Below, piece after piece: positions 49,856 through 58,591 of a stretch of 64,000 bases of DNA. The number at the start of each line of letters is the position of its first letter. Position 1 is the stretch's first letter. The translations under genes were made by a program, and so were the position numbers. The stretch comes from Palsa-504 sp963844625 (GTDB lineage Bacteria; Actinomycetota; Actinomycetes; Streptosporangiales; Streptosporangiaceae): the NCBI GenBank assembly GCA_963844625.1, contig CAWJPF010000035.1, positions 441,015 to 505,014 on the forward strand, read 5' to 3'. The notes under the pieces were generated by a model. It was given only the letters and a program-made list of their open reading frames with translations, was not told where the DNA came from and ran no database searches.

Positions 49856-51047
49856 CGTAAATCGCGTGCGGGCCGCGTACCCGGCGCTGAGCGATGGTTA
49901 TGCCTACCTGGACGGCGCCGCGGGCACACAGGTCCCCGCCGTGGTCATCGACGCGATCGCCGATGCCTACCGGACCGGGATCGGCAATGCCGGGGGCGCC
50001 TTCCCCGCCAGCGGACGTTCCGACGCCATCCTGGCTGAATGCAGGCACGCCCTCGCGGACCTGACCGGCGCTCACCCGGACGGCGTGATCCTCGGGCCGA
50101 ACATGACGACGCTCACCTACCGGCTGGCCGAGACCTTGTCCCGGCGCTGGGAGCCGGGGGACGAGGTGGTCGTATCCCGGCTGGACCACGACGCGAACAT
50201 CAGGCCGTGGGTCCAGGCGGCCGCGCGGCGCGGGGCCGTCGTGCGCTGGGCTGAAGTCGACCTGCCGGCGGCGGAACTTCCGTCCGGCCAGTTCGGCGAG
50301 CTGCTCTCGGAGCGCACCCGGCTGGTCGCGGTCACCGCGGCCAGCAACGTCGTCGGCACCAGGCCGGACGTGGCGGCCATCGCCGCGGCCGCCCACGCGG
50401 TCGGCGCGCTGTGCTACGTGGACGGCGTGCATGCGACCCCGCACGTGCCGGTGGACGTCCGCGTCCTCGGCGCGGACTTCTACGCCACCAGCGCCTACAA
50501 GTGGTCCGGGCCGCACATCGGCACGGTGGTGGCCGATCCCGGCCTGCTCGAGACGCTCAGCCCGGACAAGCTCGTGCCCGCGCCGCAGGGCGTGCCCGGC
50601 CGGTTCGAGCGCGGCACGCCGGGGTTCGCGGACCTGGCCGGGGTGGTCGCGGCCGTGGAGCACCTGGCGTCGCTTGACCCCGCCGCGTCCGGCACCCGGC
50701 GAGAGCGGCTGCAAGCGTCGATGGCCGCCGTCGAGACCTACGAAGCGGAGCTTTTCACCCGCCTGCTCGGCGGCCTGAGCGCGATGGGGCAGGTGACGCT
50801 CTACGGGCAGGCCGCCCGGCGCGCGCCGACCGCGTTCTTCACCGTGGCCGGGCATTCGCCGCGCGCGGTGGCGGAGCGACTGGCCGCGCGCAAGGTCAAC
50901 GTGTGGAACGGTGACAACTACGCGTGGGAGCTGACGGGGGTGTTCGGCCTGCGGGATTCCGGCGGGGCGGTCCGGGCCGGGCTGGTCCACTACAACGACG
51001 AGGCCGACGTCGACCGCCTGCTGGCCGCCGTCGCCGAGCTTGCCTGA
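49845..51047 (+). CDS. Cysteine desulfurase-like PLP enzyme
   Basis: The 400-residue fold-type I aminotransferase class V protein starts VNRVRAAYPALSDGYAYLDG, has SRLDHDANIRPW near 107, YVDGVHATPH near 193 and the PLP lysine in TSAYKWSGPHIG near 213-224. The region where IscS/SufS proteins carry the catalytic Cys reads KVNVWNGDNYAWEL, with no Cys, so desulfurase activity is doubtful. This matches the cysteine desulfurase-like subfamily without assigned reaction. A GTG at 49845 begins the conserved TFDVNRVR. Confidence 0.85.
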   Translation: MTFDVNRVRAAYPALSDGYAYLDGAAGTQVPAVVIDAIADAYRTGIGNAGGAFPASGRSDAILAECRHALADLTGAHPDGVILGPNMTTLTYRLAETLSRRWEPGDEVVVSRLDHDANIRPWVQAAARRGAVVRWAEVDLPAAELPSGQFGELLSERTRLVAVTAASNVVGTRPDVAAIAAAAHAVGALCYVDGVHATPHVPVDVRVLGADFYATSAYKWSGPHIGTVVADPGLLETLSPDKLVPAPQGVPGRFERGTPGFADLAGVVAAVEHLASLDPAASGTRRERLQASMAAVETYEAELFTRLLGGLSAMGQVTLYGQAARRAPTAFFTVAGHSPRAVAERLAARKVNVWNGDNYAWELTGVFGLRDSGGAVRAGLVHYNDEADVDRLLAAVAELA

Positions 51048-51089
51048 CGGCGTAAGCTTGAAGGTGGATTTTCCTCGCGAGACGGGACG

Positions 51090-51416
51090 ATGGGGATGAC
51101 GGCGCTGGGCAGCCTGCTAACGGTGCTGGCCGGGCTGCTGCACGACCTCGCGCAGCTGGCCGTCAGCCCGTCCGGAATCACCGCGCTGGCCACGACCGTC
51201 CTGGCCGGAGCCATGTTCGCCGCGGTCCTGGCCCTGCTGGTCTCGGTAGCAGGCGTTTCGCGCGCGACCGCCGCCATCCCGATGATCCGCCGCGCCTCGG
51301 CGCTGCGGGAGAAGTCCTGGCGCGCGGGGTTCCTGCGCCAGCGCGATCCCGGTGCGGCGGGACGGGCCAGGCCCAGAGCGCCATCGGCGGCCCTGGCGGC
51401 CGCCTGCCCCGGGTAA
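51090..51416 (+). CDS. DUF6412-like small membrane protein
   Basis: The 108-residue protein has two hydrophobic helices (LGSLLTVLAGLLHDLAQLA and TTVLAGAMFAAVLALLVSVA), then REKSWRAGFLRQRDPGAAGR, a conserved-looking cytoplasmic tail. Proteins of this type (DUF6412) commonly precede a YidC-family insertase in actinobacteria, as here (78 bases apart). They are likely partners or co-regulated factors, with no tested function known to me. Confidence 0.65.
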   Translation: MGMTALGSLLTVLAGLLHDLAQLAVSPSGITALATTVLAGAMFAAVLALLVSVAGVSRATAAIPMIRRASALREKSWRAGFLRQRDPGAAGRARPRAPSAALAAACPG

Positions 51417-51493
51417 CCCCGGGTCGTACCTGTCTGACTGATCTCGCGGCCGCCTCCAGCCACCATCCGTCGTAGCTGGAAGGCCTTTCTCCC

Positions 51494-52447
51494 ATGTTCA
51501 GTATCTTTGGCGTCCCCGTGGACGCCGCGTACCACCTTGTCTCCGGGTTCACCGGCATCCTCACCCCCGTTCTCGGCGGAGTGGCCGCGGTGGCCGCGAT
51601 CATCGCGGTCACGATGGCCGTCCGGATTCTCCTCATGCCGCTCAGCTTCCGTGCCCTCCGCGGTCAGGCTGTTCAAGCCCGGCTGGCCCCGCAACTGCTT
51701 GATCTGCGCCAGCGGTACGCCAAGCAGCCGGAACGGCTGCAGCGGGAAATGTCCGCGCTGTACAAGCGGGAGGGCACGAGCATGCTGGCCGGCATCACGC
51801 CGTTCCTGCTCCAGTGGCCGCTCCTGTCCGTGACGTACCTGCTCTTCCGGTCGCCGCGAGTGGCGGGAAGGCCGAACACGCTGCTGAGCCACGACCTGTT
51901 CGGCGTGCCGCTCGGCATGCACTGGCTGAGCGGCGCCGGCCCCGCCAGCGCGCAGGGCGCGGTCTTCCTCGGCGTGTTCGCGCTGCTGGCCGGGCTGTGC
52001 TGGCTCGCTGCCCGCCTCGGCCAGCTGATGACCGCCCAGGCCGCGGCGGCGCTCCCAGCGCCCGCCAAGACGGCGCAGGGTCAAGCCAGGGCTCAGACGC
52101 CAGCCCCAGGGACCTGGGTACTGATGAAAGTGCTCCCGTACCTGACGGTGGTGGTCGCCGCGTTCGCGCCGCTCGCGGCCGGGATCTACCTGCTCACGTC
52201 GATGGGCTGGTCACTGGCGGAGCGCAGGCTCTACTTGAGGCGATCCGCCGGGGGCCGATCCGCCGGGGGCCGATCTGCCGGGGGCGCGCGGGGAGCCCGC
52301 GGTCAGGGCCCGATCAGGGTACGCAGCAGCCGAACCGGGGGCGAGCCGTGCGCCAGCATGCGATCGTGGATCTCCTGGTCGCCCTGGCCGGGATCCGCCG
52401 CCCTGAGCTCGCCGGCCAGGTCGGAGATCTCGGAGTACCCGACGTAG
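51494..52447 (+). CDS. YidC/Oxa1-family membrane protein insertase, extended C-terminus
   Basis: The protein has the Oxa1 superfamily core: VTMAVRILLMPLSFRALRGQ near 36-55, LRQRYAKQPERLQREMSALY near 72-91, GTSMLAGITPFLLQWPLLS near 95-113 and four further membrane segments up to YLLTSMGWSLAERRLYLRR near 245. No signal-peptide domain of the Gram-negative type is present. The last ~70 residues consist of three RSAGG repeats and then unlikely sequence that overlaps 145 bases of the convergent DUF885 gene. The native end was probably near residue 250. Confidence 0.85.
   Translation: MFSIFGVPVDAAYHLVSGFTGILTPVLGGVAAVAAIIAVTMAVRILLMPLSFRALRGQAVQARLAPQLLDLRQRYAKQPERLQREMSALYKREGTSMLAGITPFLLQWPLLSVTYLLFRSPRVAGRPNTLLSHDLFGVPLGMHWLSGAGPASAQGAVFLGVFALLAGLCWLAARLGQLMTAQAAAALPAPAKTAQGQARAQTPAPGTWVLMKVLPYLTVVVAAFAPLAAGIYLLTSMGWSLAERRLYLRRSAGGRSAGGRSAGGARGARGQGPIRVRSSRTGGEPCASMRSWISWSPWPGSAALSSPARSEISEYPT
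52241..52285 (+). repeat. Three tandem 15-base units at the end of yidC
   Basis: CGATCCGCCGGGGGC occurs at 52241-52255 and 52256-52270, then once with one change (CGATCTGCCGGGGGC) at 52271-52285, coding RSAGG three times. It stands between the conserved part of the insertase and its unlikely tail. Confidence 0.85.
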
Positions 52448-53955
52448 TAGGTTGACAGCTGCGCCGAGGTGAGCTGCGCCCGGCGCCACTTGCCCGCCGC
52501 CTCGCCCTCTTCCTGGAAGCCGCGGCCGGTCATCAGCGCCATCGCCTCGGTCTCGGTCATGCCGTGCGCGTGGATCCGGGCGTCGAGGATGGCGTTGATG
52601 ATCGTGCGCAGCTGCATCTTGAGCTGCTGCATCCGGACCGCCCGGGGATCTCCCTCGCCGGGGTAGCCCCGCTCCGCCATGAGCTGCTCGGTGTAAACCG
52701 CCCAGCCCTCGGTGAATGAGCCCGACCTGAGCGCGGCCCGGATCTCGGTGCCGGAGCCCTTGAACCGGCGCGAGTGCTGCAGCTGCAGGTAGTGGCCGGG
52801 CATTGCCTCGTGCACCATCAGGTTGTGCACCATGTGCCGGTTGTACTCGCGGTAGAACGAGGCGACCCGCTGCGGCGTCCAGTCCGCTGGCGTCGGCGAG
52901 ACGGCGATGAACGTGGGCTGCGGCGTCGGCTCGAGCGGGCCGGGTGAGTCGCAGTACGCGACGGCGACCCCGCGGTCGATTTCCGGCATCACGATCAGCT
53001 CGACCGGGTCGTCGTACACCGTGATCAGGCGATGGTCGGTGACGAAGGCGGTCTGGGCGGCCAGCGCCTCGCGGCAGAACTCCAGGATGCTCGTGTCGTC
53101 GGGCACGTCACGCGCGAGTTGGTCGAGTACCTGCCGGACCGCGTCCGGTCCGGCTGTCCCGGACCCGGCGATGCCGGCGGCCAGCTCGGCGATTTCCTCA
53201 CTGACCCGGTCCAGGTCGGCCTGCGCCCGGGCCAGGATCGCGTCCGCGTCGGCCGCCGCGCTCAGCGTGAGCGACAGCTTCCGCGCGAACCGCTCCGGCC
53301 CGATCCTCGGATCGGCGAAACCGTCAGAGCCCGCGAGCTGCGCGGAGAGCCACGCGCGGTGCTCTTCCAGGGCCTCGAGGGCGGCCGGGCGTACCCGGGC
53401 GAGCTGTGCCTCGCATGGCGGCGCGGCCTCGATCGCGGTGTCGATCTCGCCGCTGATCAGCGCGATCGTGCCCGCGAACTGCCCGATGGCCGTCTCCAGG
53501 TGCACCCTGGGCATGGGCCCGAGCTGCCTGCGAGCTTCCGCCAAGCTGGCCGGGATGGCCGCCAGCCGCCCGGCTACCGAGCCCAGCCGGTCCGGCAGCG
53601 GCGCGAAATCCCGGGCCAGCAGCTGGTAGATGGCCTGGCCCGGATTGGCCTGGAGGGGGTTCCAGGTCTGCTCGCGGAGCTCGTCGATCTCGAATACCCG
53701 CCGCGCCACGTTGCCCGCCATCATCTCGGCGTCGACCCGGTGCTCCGCCGACAGGGCGCGTTGGTCGATCGCCCCCAGCCGGGCCGCCCAGCCATCCAGG
53801 GCGCGCCGCTCAGCGGCCCGGGCCTGCTCGGAGGGATCGGCCAGGCGGTCGTCGAACCGGTGGTCGCCGAGATCGGTGGCGGCGGTCGGATGCCGTTCCG
53901 CCCGGTCATCGAGGTACCCCTGCGCCAGCCTGGTGAACTCGGCGTCCGTGCTCAT
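52303..53955 (-). CDS. DUF885 family (M32-like) peptidase
   Basis: The 550-residue protein shows the DUF885 pattern: a helical N-terminal part (ATDLGDHRFDDRLADPSEQA), YREYNRHMVHNLMVHEAMPG near 355-374 with the metal motif HEAMPGHYLQ, EGWAVYTEQLM near 408 and a late conserved GYSEISDLAGELR. Such proteins are predicted metallopeptidases; some resemble carboxypeptidases. No signal peptide is present, so it should be cytoplasmic. Its 3' end is overlapped by the yidC tail. Confidence 0.82.
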   Translation of the reverse strand: MSTDAEFTRLAQGYLDDRAERHPTAATDLGDHRFDDRLADPSEQARAAERRALDGWAARLGAIDQRALSAEHRVDAEMMAGNVARRVFEIDELREQTWNPLQANPGQAIYQLLARDFAPLPDRLGSVAGRLAAIPASLAEARRQLGPMPRVHLETAIGQFAGTIALISGEIDTAIEAAPPCEAQLARVRPAALEALEEHRAWLSAQLAGSDGFADPRIGPERFARKLSLTLSAAADADAILARAQADLDRVSEEIAELAAGIAGSGTAGPDAVRQVLDQLARDVPDDTSILEFCREALAAQTAFVTDHRLITVYDDPVELIVMPEIDRGVAVAYCDSPGPLEPTPQPTFIAVSPTPADWTPQRVASFYREYNRHMVHNLMVHEAMPGHYLQLQHSRRFKGSGTEIRAALRSGSFTEGWAVYTEQLMAERGYPGEGDPRAVRMQQLKMQLRTIINAILDARIHAHGMTETEAMALMTGRGFQEEGEAAGKWRRAQLTSAQLSTYYVGYSEISDLAGELRAADPGQGDQEIHDRMLAHGSPPVRLLRTLIGP

Positions 53956-54016
53956 CTAGCCTCCAGCTCGCTCGTAACGCACCGGTCCCTACCGTAGCCA
54001 ATGAGATGATGACCGG

Positions 54017-54925
54017 GTGCGCGTGCTCATGCCGCTTCCCGACCGCGATTTTGACGTCACCGAGGTCGCGGTGCCGTGGGCGATCCTGCGCGACGCCGGT
54101 CACCAGGTGGTCTTCGCCACCGAGAACGCCGGCACGGTCCCGGCCGCGGATCCCCGGCTGCTGACCGGCGTGTTGTTCGGCCAGCTCGGGGCGGCGCCGG
54201 AGGCCAGGAAGCTGTACTACCAACTGGTCGGCGCCCCGGAATTCAGCTCCACGGCGGCCTGGGCTGGGCTGGACCCGGCCGCCTTCGACGGGCTGGTCCT
54301 GCCCGGCGGGCATGCCCCTGGCATGCGGCAGTACCTCGGCTCGCCGGTGCTCCGCGAGCAGGTCGCCCGGTTCTGGCGGCTGAACCGGCCGGTCGGCGCG
54401 ATCTGCCACGGCGTGCTCGTGCTGGCGCGCACCTGCGACGCGGCCACCGGCCGTAGCGTCCTGGCCGAACGGCGGACCACCTGCCTGCCGAAGTACATGG
54501 AGCGCTCGGCCTACCTGGCGACGGCATGGCGCCTGGGCCGCTACTACCGGACCTATCCCGCCTACGTCGAGGACGAGGTGCGGGCCGCCCTGGACCATCC
54601 GGACGACCAGTTCGAGCGCGGCCCGGTCACGCTGTCCGCGCGCGGCACCGCGACCGACGACACCCCCGCCTTCGTGGTAGAAGAGGGCAACTACCTATCT
54701 GCGCGCTGGCCCGGCGACGCCTACCTGTTCGGCCGCCGGTTCTGTGACCTGCTGCAATCCGGTCCGGAAAGATCAAAAGACTTATGCCGAACGGACCGGG
54801 CCATCCGCTGTCGGTCACCTGCTTGTGATGCGCGGCGGTCAGCTCCTATCGCCAGCATCCATCCTGGTTATCCTCCGGGCCGGGTGATGACGCGCGGCGC
54901 CGTGGCCCGCAGGCTGGTGAGATGA
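54017..54925 (+). CDS. DJ-1/PfpI family protein (glutamine amidotransferase-like)
   Basis: The 302-residue protein has the DJ-1 fold: VLMPLPDRDFDVTEVAVPW near 3-21, LVLPGGHAPGMRQYL near 93-107 and the nucleophile GAICHGVLVLA near 131-141 with Cys followed by His. YVEDEVRAALDHPDDQFERG and WPGDAYLFGRRF close the domain near 245. The last ~50 residues (CRTDRAIRCRSPACDARR) look like a run-on. The GTG at 54017 begins the first strand. Members include stress proteins and amidase-like enzymes. Confidence 0.8.
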   Translation: MRVLMPLPDRDFDVTEVAVPWAILRDAGHQVVFATENAGTVPAADPRLLTGVLFGQLGAAPEARKLYYQLVGAPEFSSTAAWAGLDPAAFDGLVLPGGHAPGMRQYLGSPVLREQVARFWRLNRPVGAICHGVLVLARTCDAATGRSVLAERRTTCLPKYMERSAYLATAWRLGRYYRTYPAYVEDEVRAALDHPDDQFERGPVTLSARGTATDDTPAFVVEEGNYLSARWPGDAYLFGRRFCDLLQSGPERSKDLCRTDRAIRCRSPACDARRSAPIASIHPGYPPGRVMTRGAVARRLVR

Positions 54926-55194
54926 CGATCAATATGAGATTGGCGAAGCCGGCCCCCATCTCGGGTGACGCCGGGTCTGCGGAGCGGCAGGCGCCGGAGG
55001 AGAAACGACGGCAGCGCGTGGTCAAGCTCGTCATGGTGGCTGCGGTGGTCCGCATGGCGGTGGACAAGCGCACCCTGGCGGGCGTCATCGTACTCGCGAT
55101 CGCGGTGGCCGCGGCGAGGGGCATGGGACAGGAGCGCGGTATGCCCGCCCTGGACTGGTACCGGGCCCGAGGGCAAGACAAGAGCCCCGGCTAG
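54922..55194 (+). CDS. Small hypothetical protein with one membrane helix
   Basis: A 90-residue protein with a charged N-terminus (RQAPEEKRRQRVVKLVMVAA) and one hydrophobic stretch (TLAGVIVLAIAVAAARGMG). It starts inside the stop of the PfpI frame (ATGA), but the run-on nature of that tail makes this coupling uncertain. No family recognised. Confidence 0.35.
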   Translation: MTINMRLAKPAPISGDAGSAERQAPEEKRRQRVVKLVMVAAVVRMAVDKRTLAGVIVLAIAVAAARGMGQERGMPALDWYRARGQDKSPG

Positions 55195-55725
55195 CATCGC
55201 GCGTCGGTAGTTCCCGGCTCGACGGCGGAATCGGTGCCGCGCAACGCGGTGATATCCTCGCGCGCCCTTTTCGCGGTCTGCAATCCCGCAAAGCATGCGC
55301 CGCCCCGTGCTCAATGCCATGGCGAATGACCGGAACTATCGGGGATTTCGTAAGCCGGCCGGGCGGTTATCGTCATTATCTCAGGGGTGATCCTGTCGCC
55401 GTAGTACCTGATCAGGCGGCCTTAGGACGGCCTTAGAGCGGCCTTCAGGCTCAGGGTCCCCCGCTTACATTCACCCGGTTCTTGAACGCGGATCAGGCAC
55501 GATATATGCCGGTTATCGGCATATATCGTGCGGCAATTGGTTTTCCGGTCTCCGGCGCTGCGCGTTAGGGTATTAGTCAAGTGGTGGCGCAGCTCTGGGT
55601 ATCCGGCTGGGAGGCCGTGTGAGCGTTCACGCCCGGCCGGGCGATCGGGGGGCGGCGTCGCTGTATCACCGGGCGGCGCTGGGCGCCGGTGTCGTTGCCG
55701 CGGTTGCGGCGTTAGTGCCGGGCTG
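55195..55725. other. Intergenic stretch before the LAL regulator
   Basis: About 530 bases with no gene that I can support. It holds the 14-base inverted repeat at 55497-55531 and should contain the promoter of the LuxR-type regulator. The right 150 bases become very GC-rich like the gene that follows. Confidence 0.5.
55497..55531. repeat. 14-base perfect inverted repeat, AT-rich arms
   Basis: GCACGATATATGCC (55497-55510) and GGCATATATCGTGC (55518-55531) are exact inverted copies around GGTTATC. No T-tract follows in either direction. It stands about 195 bases upstream of the LAL regulator gene and is much more AT-rich than its surroundings, as operators in GC-rich genomes often are. Confidence 0.75.
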
Positions 55726-58539
55726 ATGGTCACGCAATCGGGTCGGCGGGCGCGGGGCGCGCAGCTGCGGGGGCGAAGCGGTGAGTTGAGGGTGCTGGGC
55801 CGGTTCGTGGATGCGGTCCGGGGGGGTGAGAGCCGGGTCCTGGTCGTGCGGGGTGAGCCGGGTCTGGGGAAGACGGCGTTGCTTGAGTACGTGGCCGGGC
55901 GGGCGTCGGCGTCGGGGTGCCGGGTGGCGCGGGTAGCGGGTGTGCAGTCGGAGATGGAGCTGGCGTTCGCGGGGTTGCATCAGCTGTGCGCGCCCATGCT
56001 CGATTACCTGGGGCGCCTGCCGGTGCCGCAGCGGGAGGCGCTAGGGATTGCGTTTGGTGTTAGCGCGGGTCCGGCGCCGGATCGCTTCCTGGTCGGGCTG
56101 GCGGTGCTGGGGTTGTTGTCGGAGGCGGCAGGGGAGCGGCCGCTGGTATGCGTGATTGATGATGAGCAGTGGCTGGACCGGGCGTCGGCGCAGGCGCTGG
56201 GGTTTGCCGCGCGGCGGCTGGCGGCGGAGCCGGTGGGGCTGGTTTTCGCGGCGCGGCTGCCGGGTGGGGAGCTGGCGGGGTTGCCGGAGCTGGTGCTGGC
56301 GGGACTCGCGGAGGGTGAGGCGGGGGCGCTGCTGGATTCGGTGCTGGCGGGGCCGTTGGATGTGCGGGTCCGGGACCGGATCGTGGCGGAGACGCGGGGG
56401 AATCCGCTGGCGTTGCTTGAGTTGCCGCGGGGTTTGACGGCGGCGGAGCTGGCGGGCGGGTTCGGGCTGCCGGGTGCGGGGCCGCTGTCGGGGCGGATCG
56501 AGGAGAGTTTCGGGCGGCGGGCGGAGGCGCTGCCGGCGGCGGCGCGGCGGCTGCTGCTGGTGGCGGCGGCGGAGCCGGCCGGTGATCCGCTGCTGGTGTG
56601 GCGGGCGGCGGGGCGGCTCGGTATCGGTGCCGGGGCGGCTGCGCCCGCGGTGGAGGCGGGCCTGGTCGAGTTCGGTGCTGCGGTGCGGTTCCGGCATCCG
56701 CTGGTGCGGTCGGCGGCGTACCGGTCGGCGTCGCTGCCGGAGCGGCAGGAGGTGCACGCTGCGCTGGCGGAGGTCACCGATCCGCTGCTGGATCCCGACC
56801 GGCGGGCGTGGCACCGGGCCCAGGCCGCGCCCGGGCCTGATGAGGATGTCGCGGCGGAACTGGAGCGCTCGGCGGGCCGGGCGCAGGCCCGCGGCGGGCT
56901 GGCCGCGGCGGCCGCGTTCCTGGAACGCGCGGCGCTGCTGACCCCCGACCCCACCCGCCGGGCCCAGCGGCTGCTCGCGGCAGCCGGCGCGGAGCGCGAC
57001 GCCGGGGCGCTTGATGCCGCGCTGGGGCTGCTGGTCGCGGTCGAGGCCGGGCCGCTGGATGAGCTGCAGGCGGCCGAGATGGAACGGCTGCGCGGGCAGA
57101 TTGCCCTGGACCAGCGCCGGGCCGGCGACGCGGCCCGGCTGCTGCTCAGCGCGGCCAGGCGCCTCGATCCGCTTAATGTCGGCCTGGCACGCGAGACCCA
57201 CCTGGAGGCCCTCTGGGAGGCCGCGATGTGGGCCGGCGACCCGGACAGCCCCGGCGTCCGGGAAGCCGCAGAGGCCGCCCGCACCGCGCCACCCGCTCCC
57301 GAACCGCCGCGTGCGGTCGACGCCCTGCTCGACGCGTTCGCACTGCGGGTAACGGAGGGGCACGCGGCGGCCGCACCCGCGCTAACCCACGCCCTGAAGC
57401 TGGTTCTCGCTCTGGCCGTCGGCACCGGCGAAGTCGGTCGCTGGCTCCGCCTCGCTGGCGGCAGAGTGAGCCAGATCATCGCCCTCGAGCTGTGGGACGA
57501 CGAATCCTGGTCTGCCCTGGCCGCTGGCCAGGCCCAGTTCGCCCGCGATACCGGTGCCCTGGTGCATCTGCAGTTCGCGCTCAATTACCTGGCCAGAGCC
57601 CGCCTTCTGGATGGCGAGCTGGCCACGGCGGCGCGGCTGGTGGAAGAAGATCGCCTGATCGCGGAGGCCACAGGGAACCCGCCGGTGGCACAGACCGCGA
57701 TGATGCTCGCAGCCTGGCGCGGCCGGGAAGGGGAGGCGGCTGAGCTGATCGAGGCCAGCATGCAGGAGGCAACCTCACGCGGCCTGAGCCGGATGCTCAG
57801 CTTCGCGGCCGTTGCGAGCTCGGTACTCTGCAACGGCCTCGGGCAGCACGCCGCCGCATTGGCCGCCGCCCGGCCTGCCTTCGAGCGCGGCCATCTGGGG
57901 TTCGGGCCTCTTGTCGTGCCCGAGCTGGCCGAGGCGGCGGCCAGGACCGGTGAGGTCGCGCTGGTCAGCGTGGCGCTGGAGTGGCTGTCCGAACGGACCC
58001 GGGTGGGCCCGACCGACTGGGCGCTGGGGATCGAGGCCCGGATCCGCGCCCTGCTCAGCGAGGGCGAGGCGGCGGAGAGCTGCTACCGGGAGTCCATCGA
58101 GCGGCTGGGCCATACGCGGGTCCGTGCCCAGCTGGCCCGCGCGTATCTGCTGTACGGGGAGTGGCTGCGCCGGGAGCGCCGGCGTACCGAGGCGCGGGAT
58201 CAGCTGCGCACGGCCTACGAGATGCTGGACGCGATGGGCATGGAGGCGTTCGCCGAGCGGGCCCGCCGCGAGCTGCAGGCCACCGGCGAGACCGCCCGCA
58301 AGCGCACGGTCGAGACCACGGTCGAGCTGACCGCCCAGGAGGCCCAGGTCGCGCGGCTGGCCCGGGACGGCCTGTCAAACCCGCAGATCGGCGCCCGGCT
58401 GTTCATCAGCACCCGCACCGTCCAGTACCACCTGGGCAAGGTCTTCGCCAAGCTCGGCATCACCTCCCGCGGCCAGCTTGAGCAGGCCCTGCCCAGCGAC
58501 CCAGCGCTGCCCGACCGGGACGGCGCCTCACCGCGCTAG
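55726..58539 (+). CDS. LuxR-family ATP-dependent regulator (LAL)
   Basis: The 937-residue protein has an N-terminal AAA/STAND domain with Walker A RGEPGLGKTALL near 42-53 and Walker B VCVIDDEQWLD near 143, a long TPR-like helical middle, and a C-terminal LuxR HTH near 865-920 (ELTAQEAQVARLARDG, NPQIGARLFISTRTVQYHLG). The ATG at 55726 begins just before RGRSGELRVLGRF, the conserved LAL start. LALs are large regulators that often activate secondary metabolism or sugar use. Codon third positions switch from G/T-rich to C-rich near 56850. No obvious target cluster is adjacent. Confidence 0.92.
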   Translation: MVTQSGRRARGAQLRGRSGELRVLGRFVDAVRGGESRVLVVRGEPGLGKTALLEYVAGRASASGCRVARVAGVQSEMELAFAGLHQLCAPMLDYLGRLPVPQREALGIAFGVSAGPAPDRFLVGLAVLGLLSEAAGERPLVCVIDDEQWLDRASAQALGFAARRLAAEPVGLVFAARLPGGELAGLPELVLAGLAEGEAGALLDSVLAGPLDVRVRDRIVAETRGNPLALLELPRGLTAAELAGGFGLPGAGPLSGRIEESFGRRAEALPAAARRLLLVAAAEPAGDPLLVWRAAGRLGIGAGAAAPAVEAGLVEFGAAVRFRHPLVRSAAYRSASLPERQEVHAALAEVTDPLLDPDRRAWHRAQAAPGPDEDVAAELERSAGRAQARGGLAAAAAFLERAALLTPDPTRRAQRLLAAAGAERDAGALDAALGLLVAVEAGPLDELQAAEMERLRGQIALDQRRAGDAARLLLSAARRLDPLNVGLARETHLEALWEAAMWAGDPDSPGVREAAEAARTAPPAPEPPRAVDALLDAFALRVTEGHAAAAPALTHALKLVLALAVGTGEVGRWLRLAGGRVSQIIALELWDDESWSALAAGQAQFARDTGALVHLQFALNYLARARLLDGELATAARLVEEDRLIAEATGNPPVAQTAMMLAAWRGREGEAAELIEASMQEATSRGLSRMLSFAAVASSVLCNGLGQHAAALAAARPAFERGHLGFGPLVVPELAEAAARTGEVALVSVALEWLSERTRVGPTDWALGIEARIRALLSEGEAAESCYRESIERLGHTRVRAQLARAYLLYGEWLRRERRRTEARDQLRTAYEMLDAMGMEAFAERARRELQATGETARKRTVETTVELTAQEAQVARLARDGLSNPQIGARLFISTRTVQYHLGKVFAKLGITSRGQLEQALPSDPALPDRDGASPR

Positions 58540-58591
58540 GTGCTCTCTCTGTCCGCGCTAGCCGCTCTGTCCGCTCTGTCTGCGTAGGGGA

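Noticed and set aside
55422..55733. Minus-strand 103-residue frame before the LAL gene
   Set aside because: It crosses the large palindrome and the LAL start region and shows no coding features.
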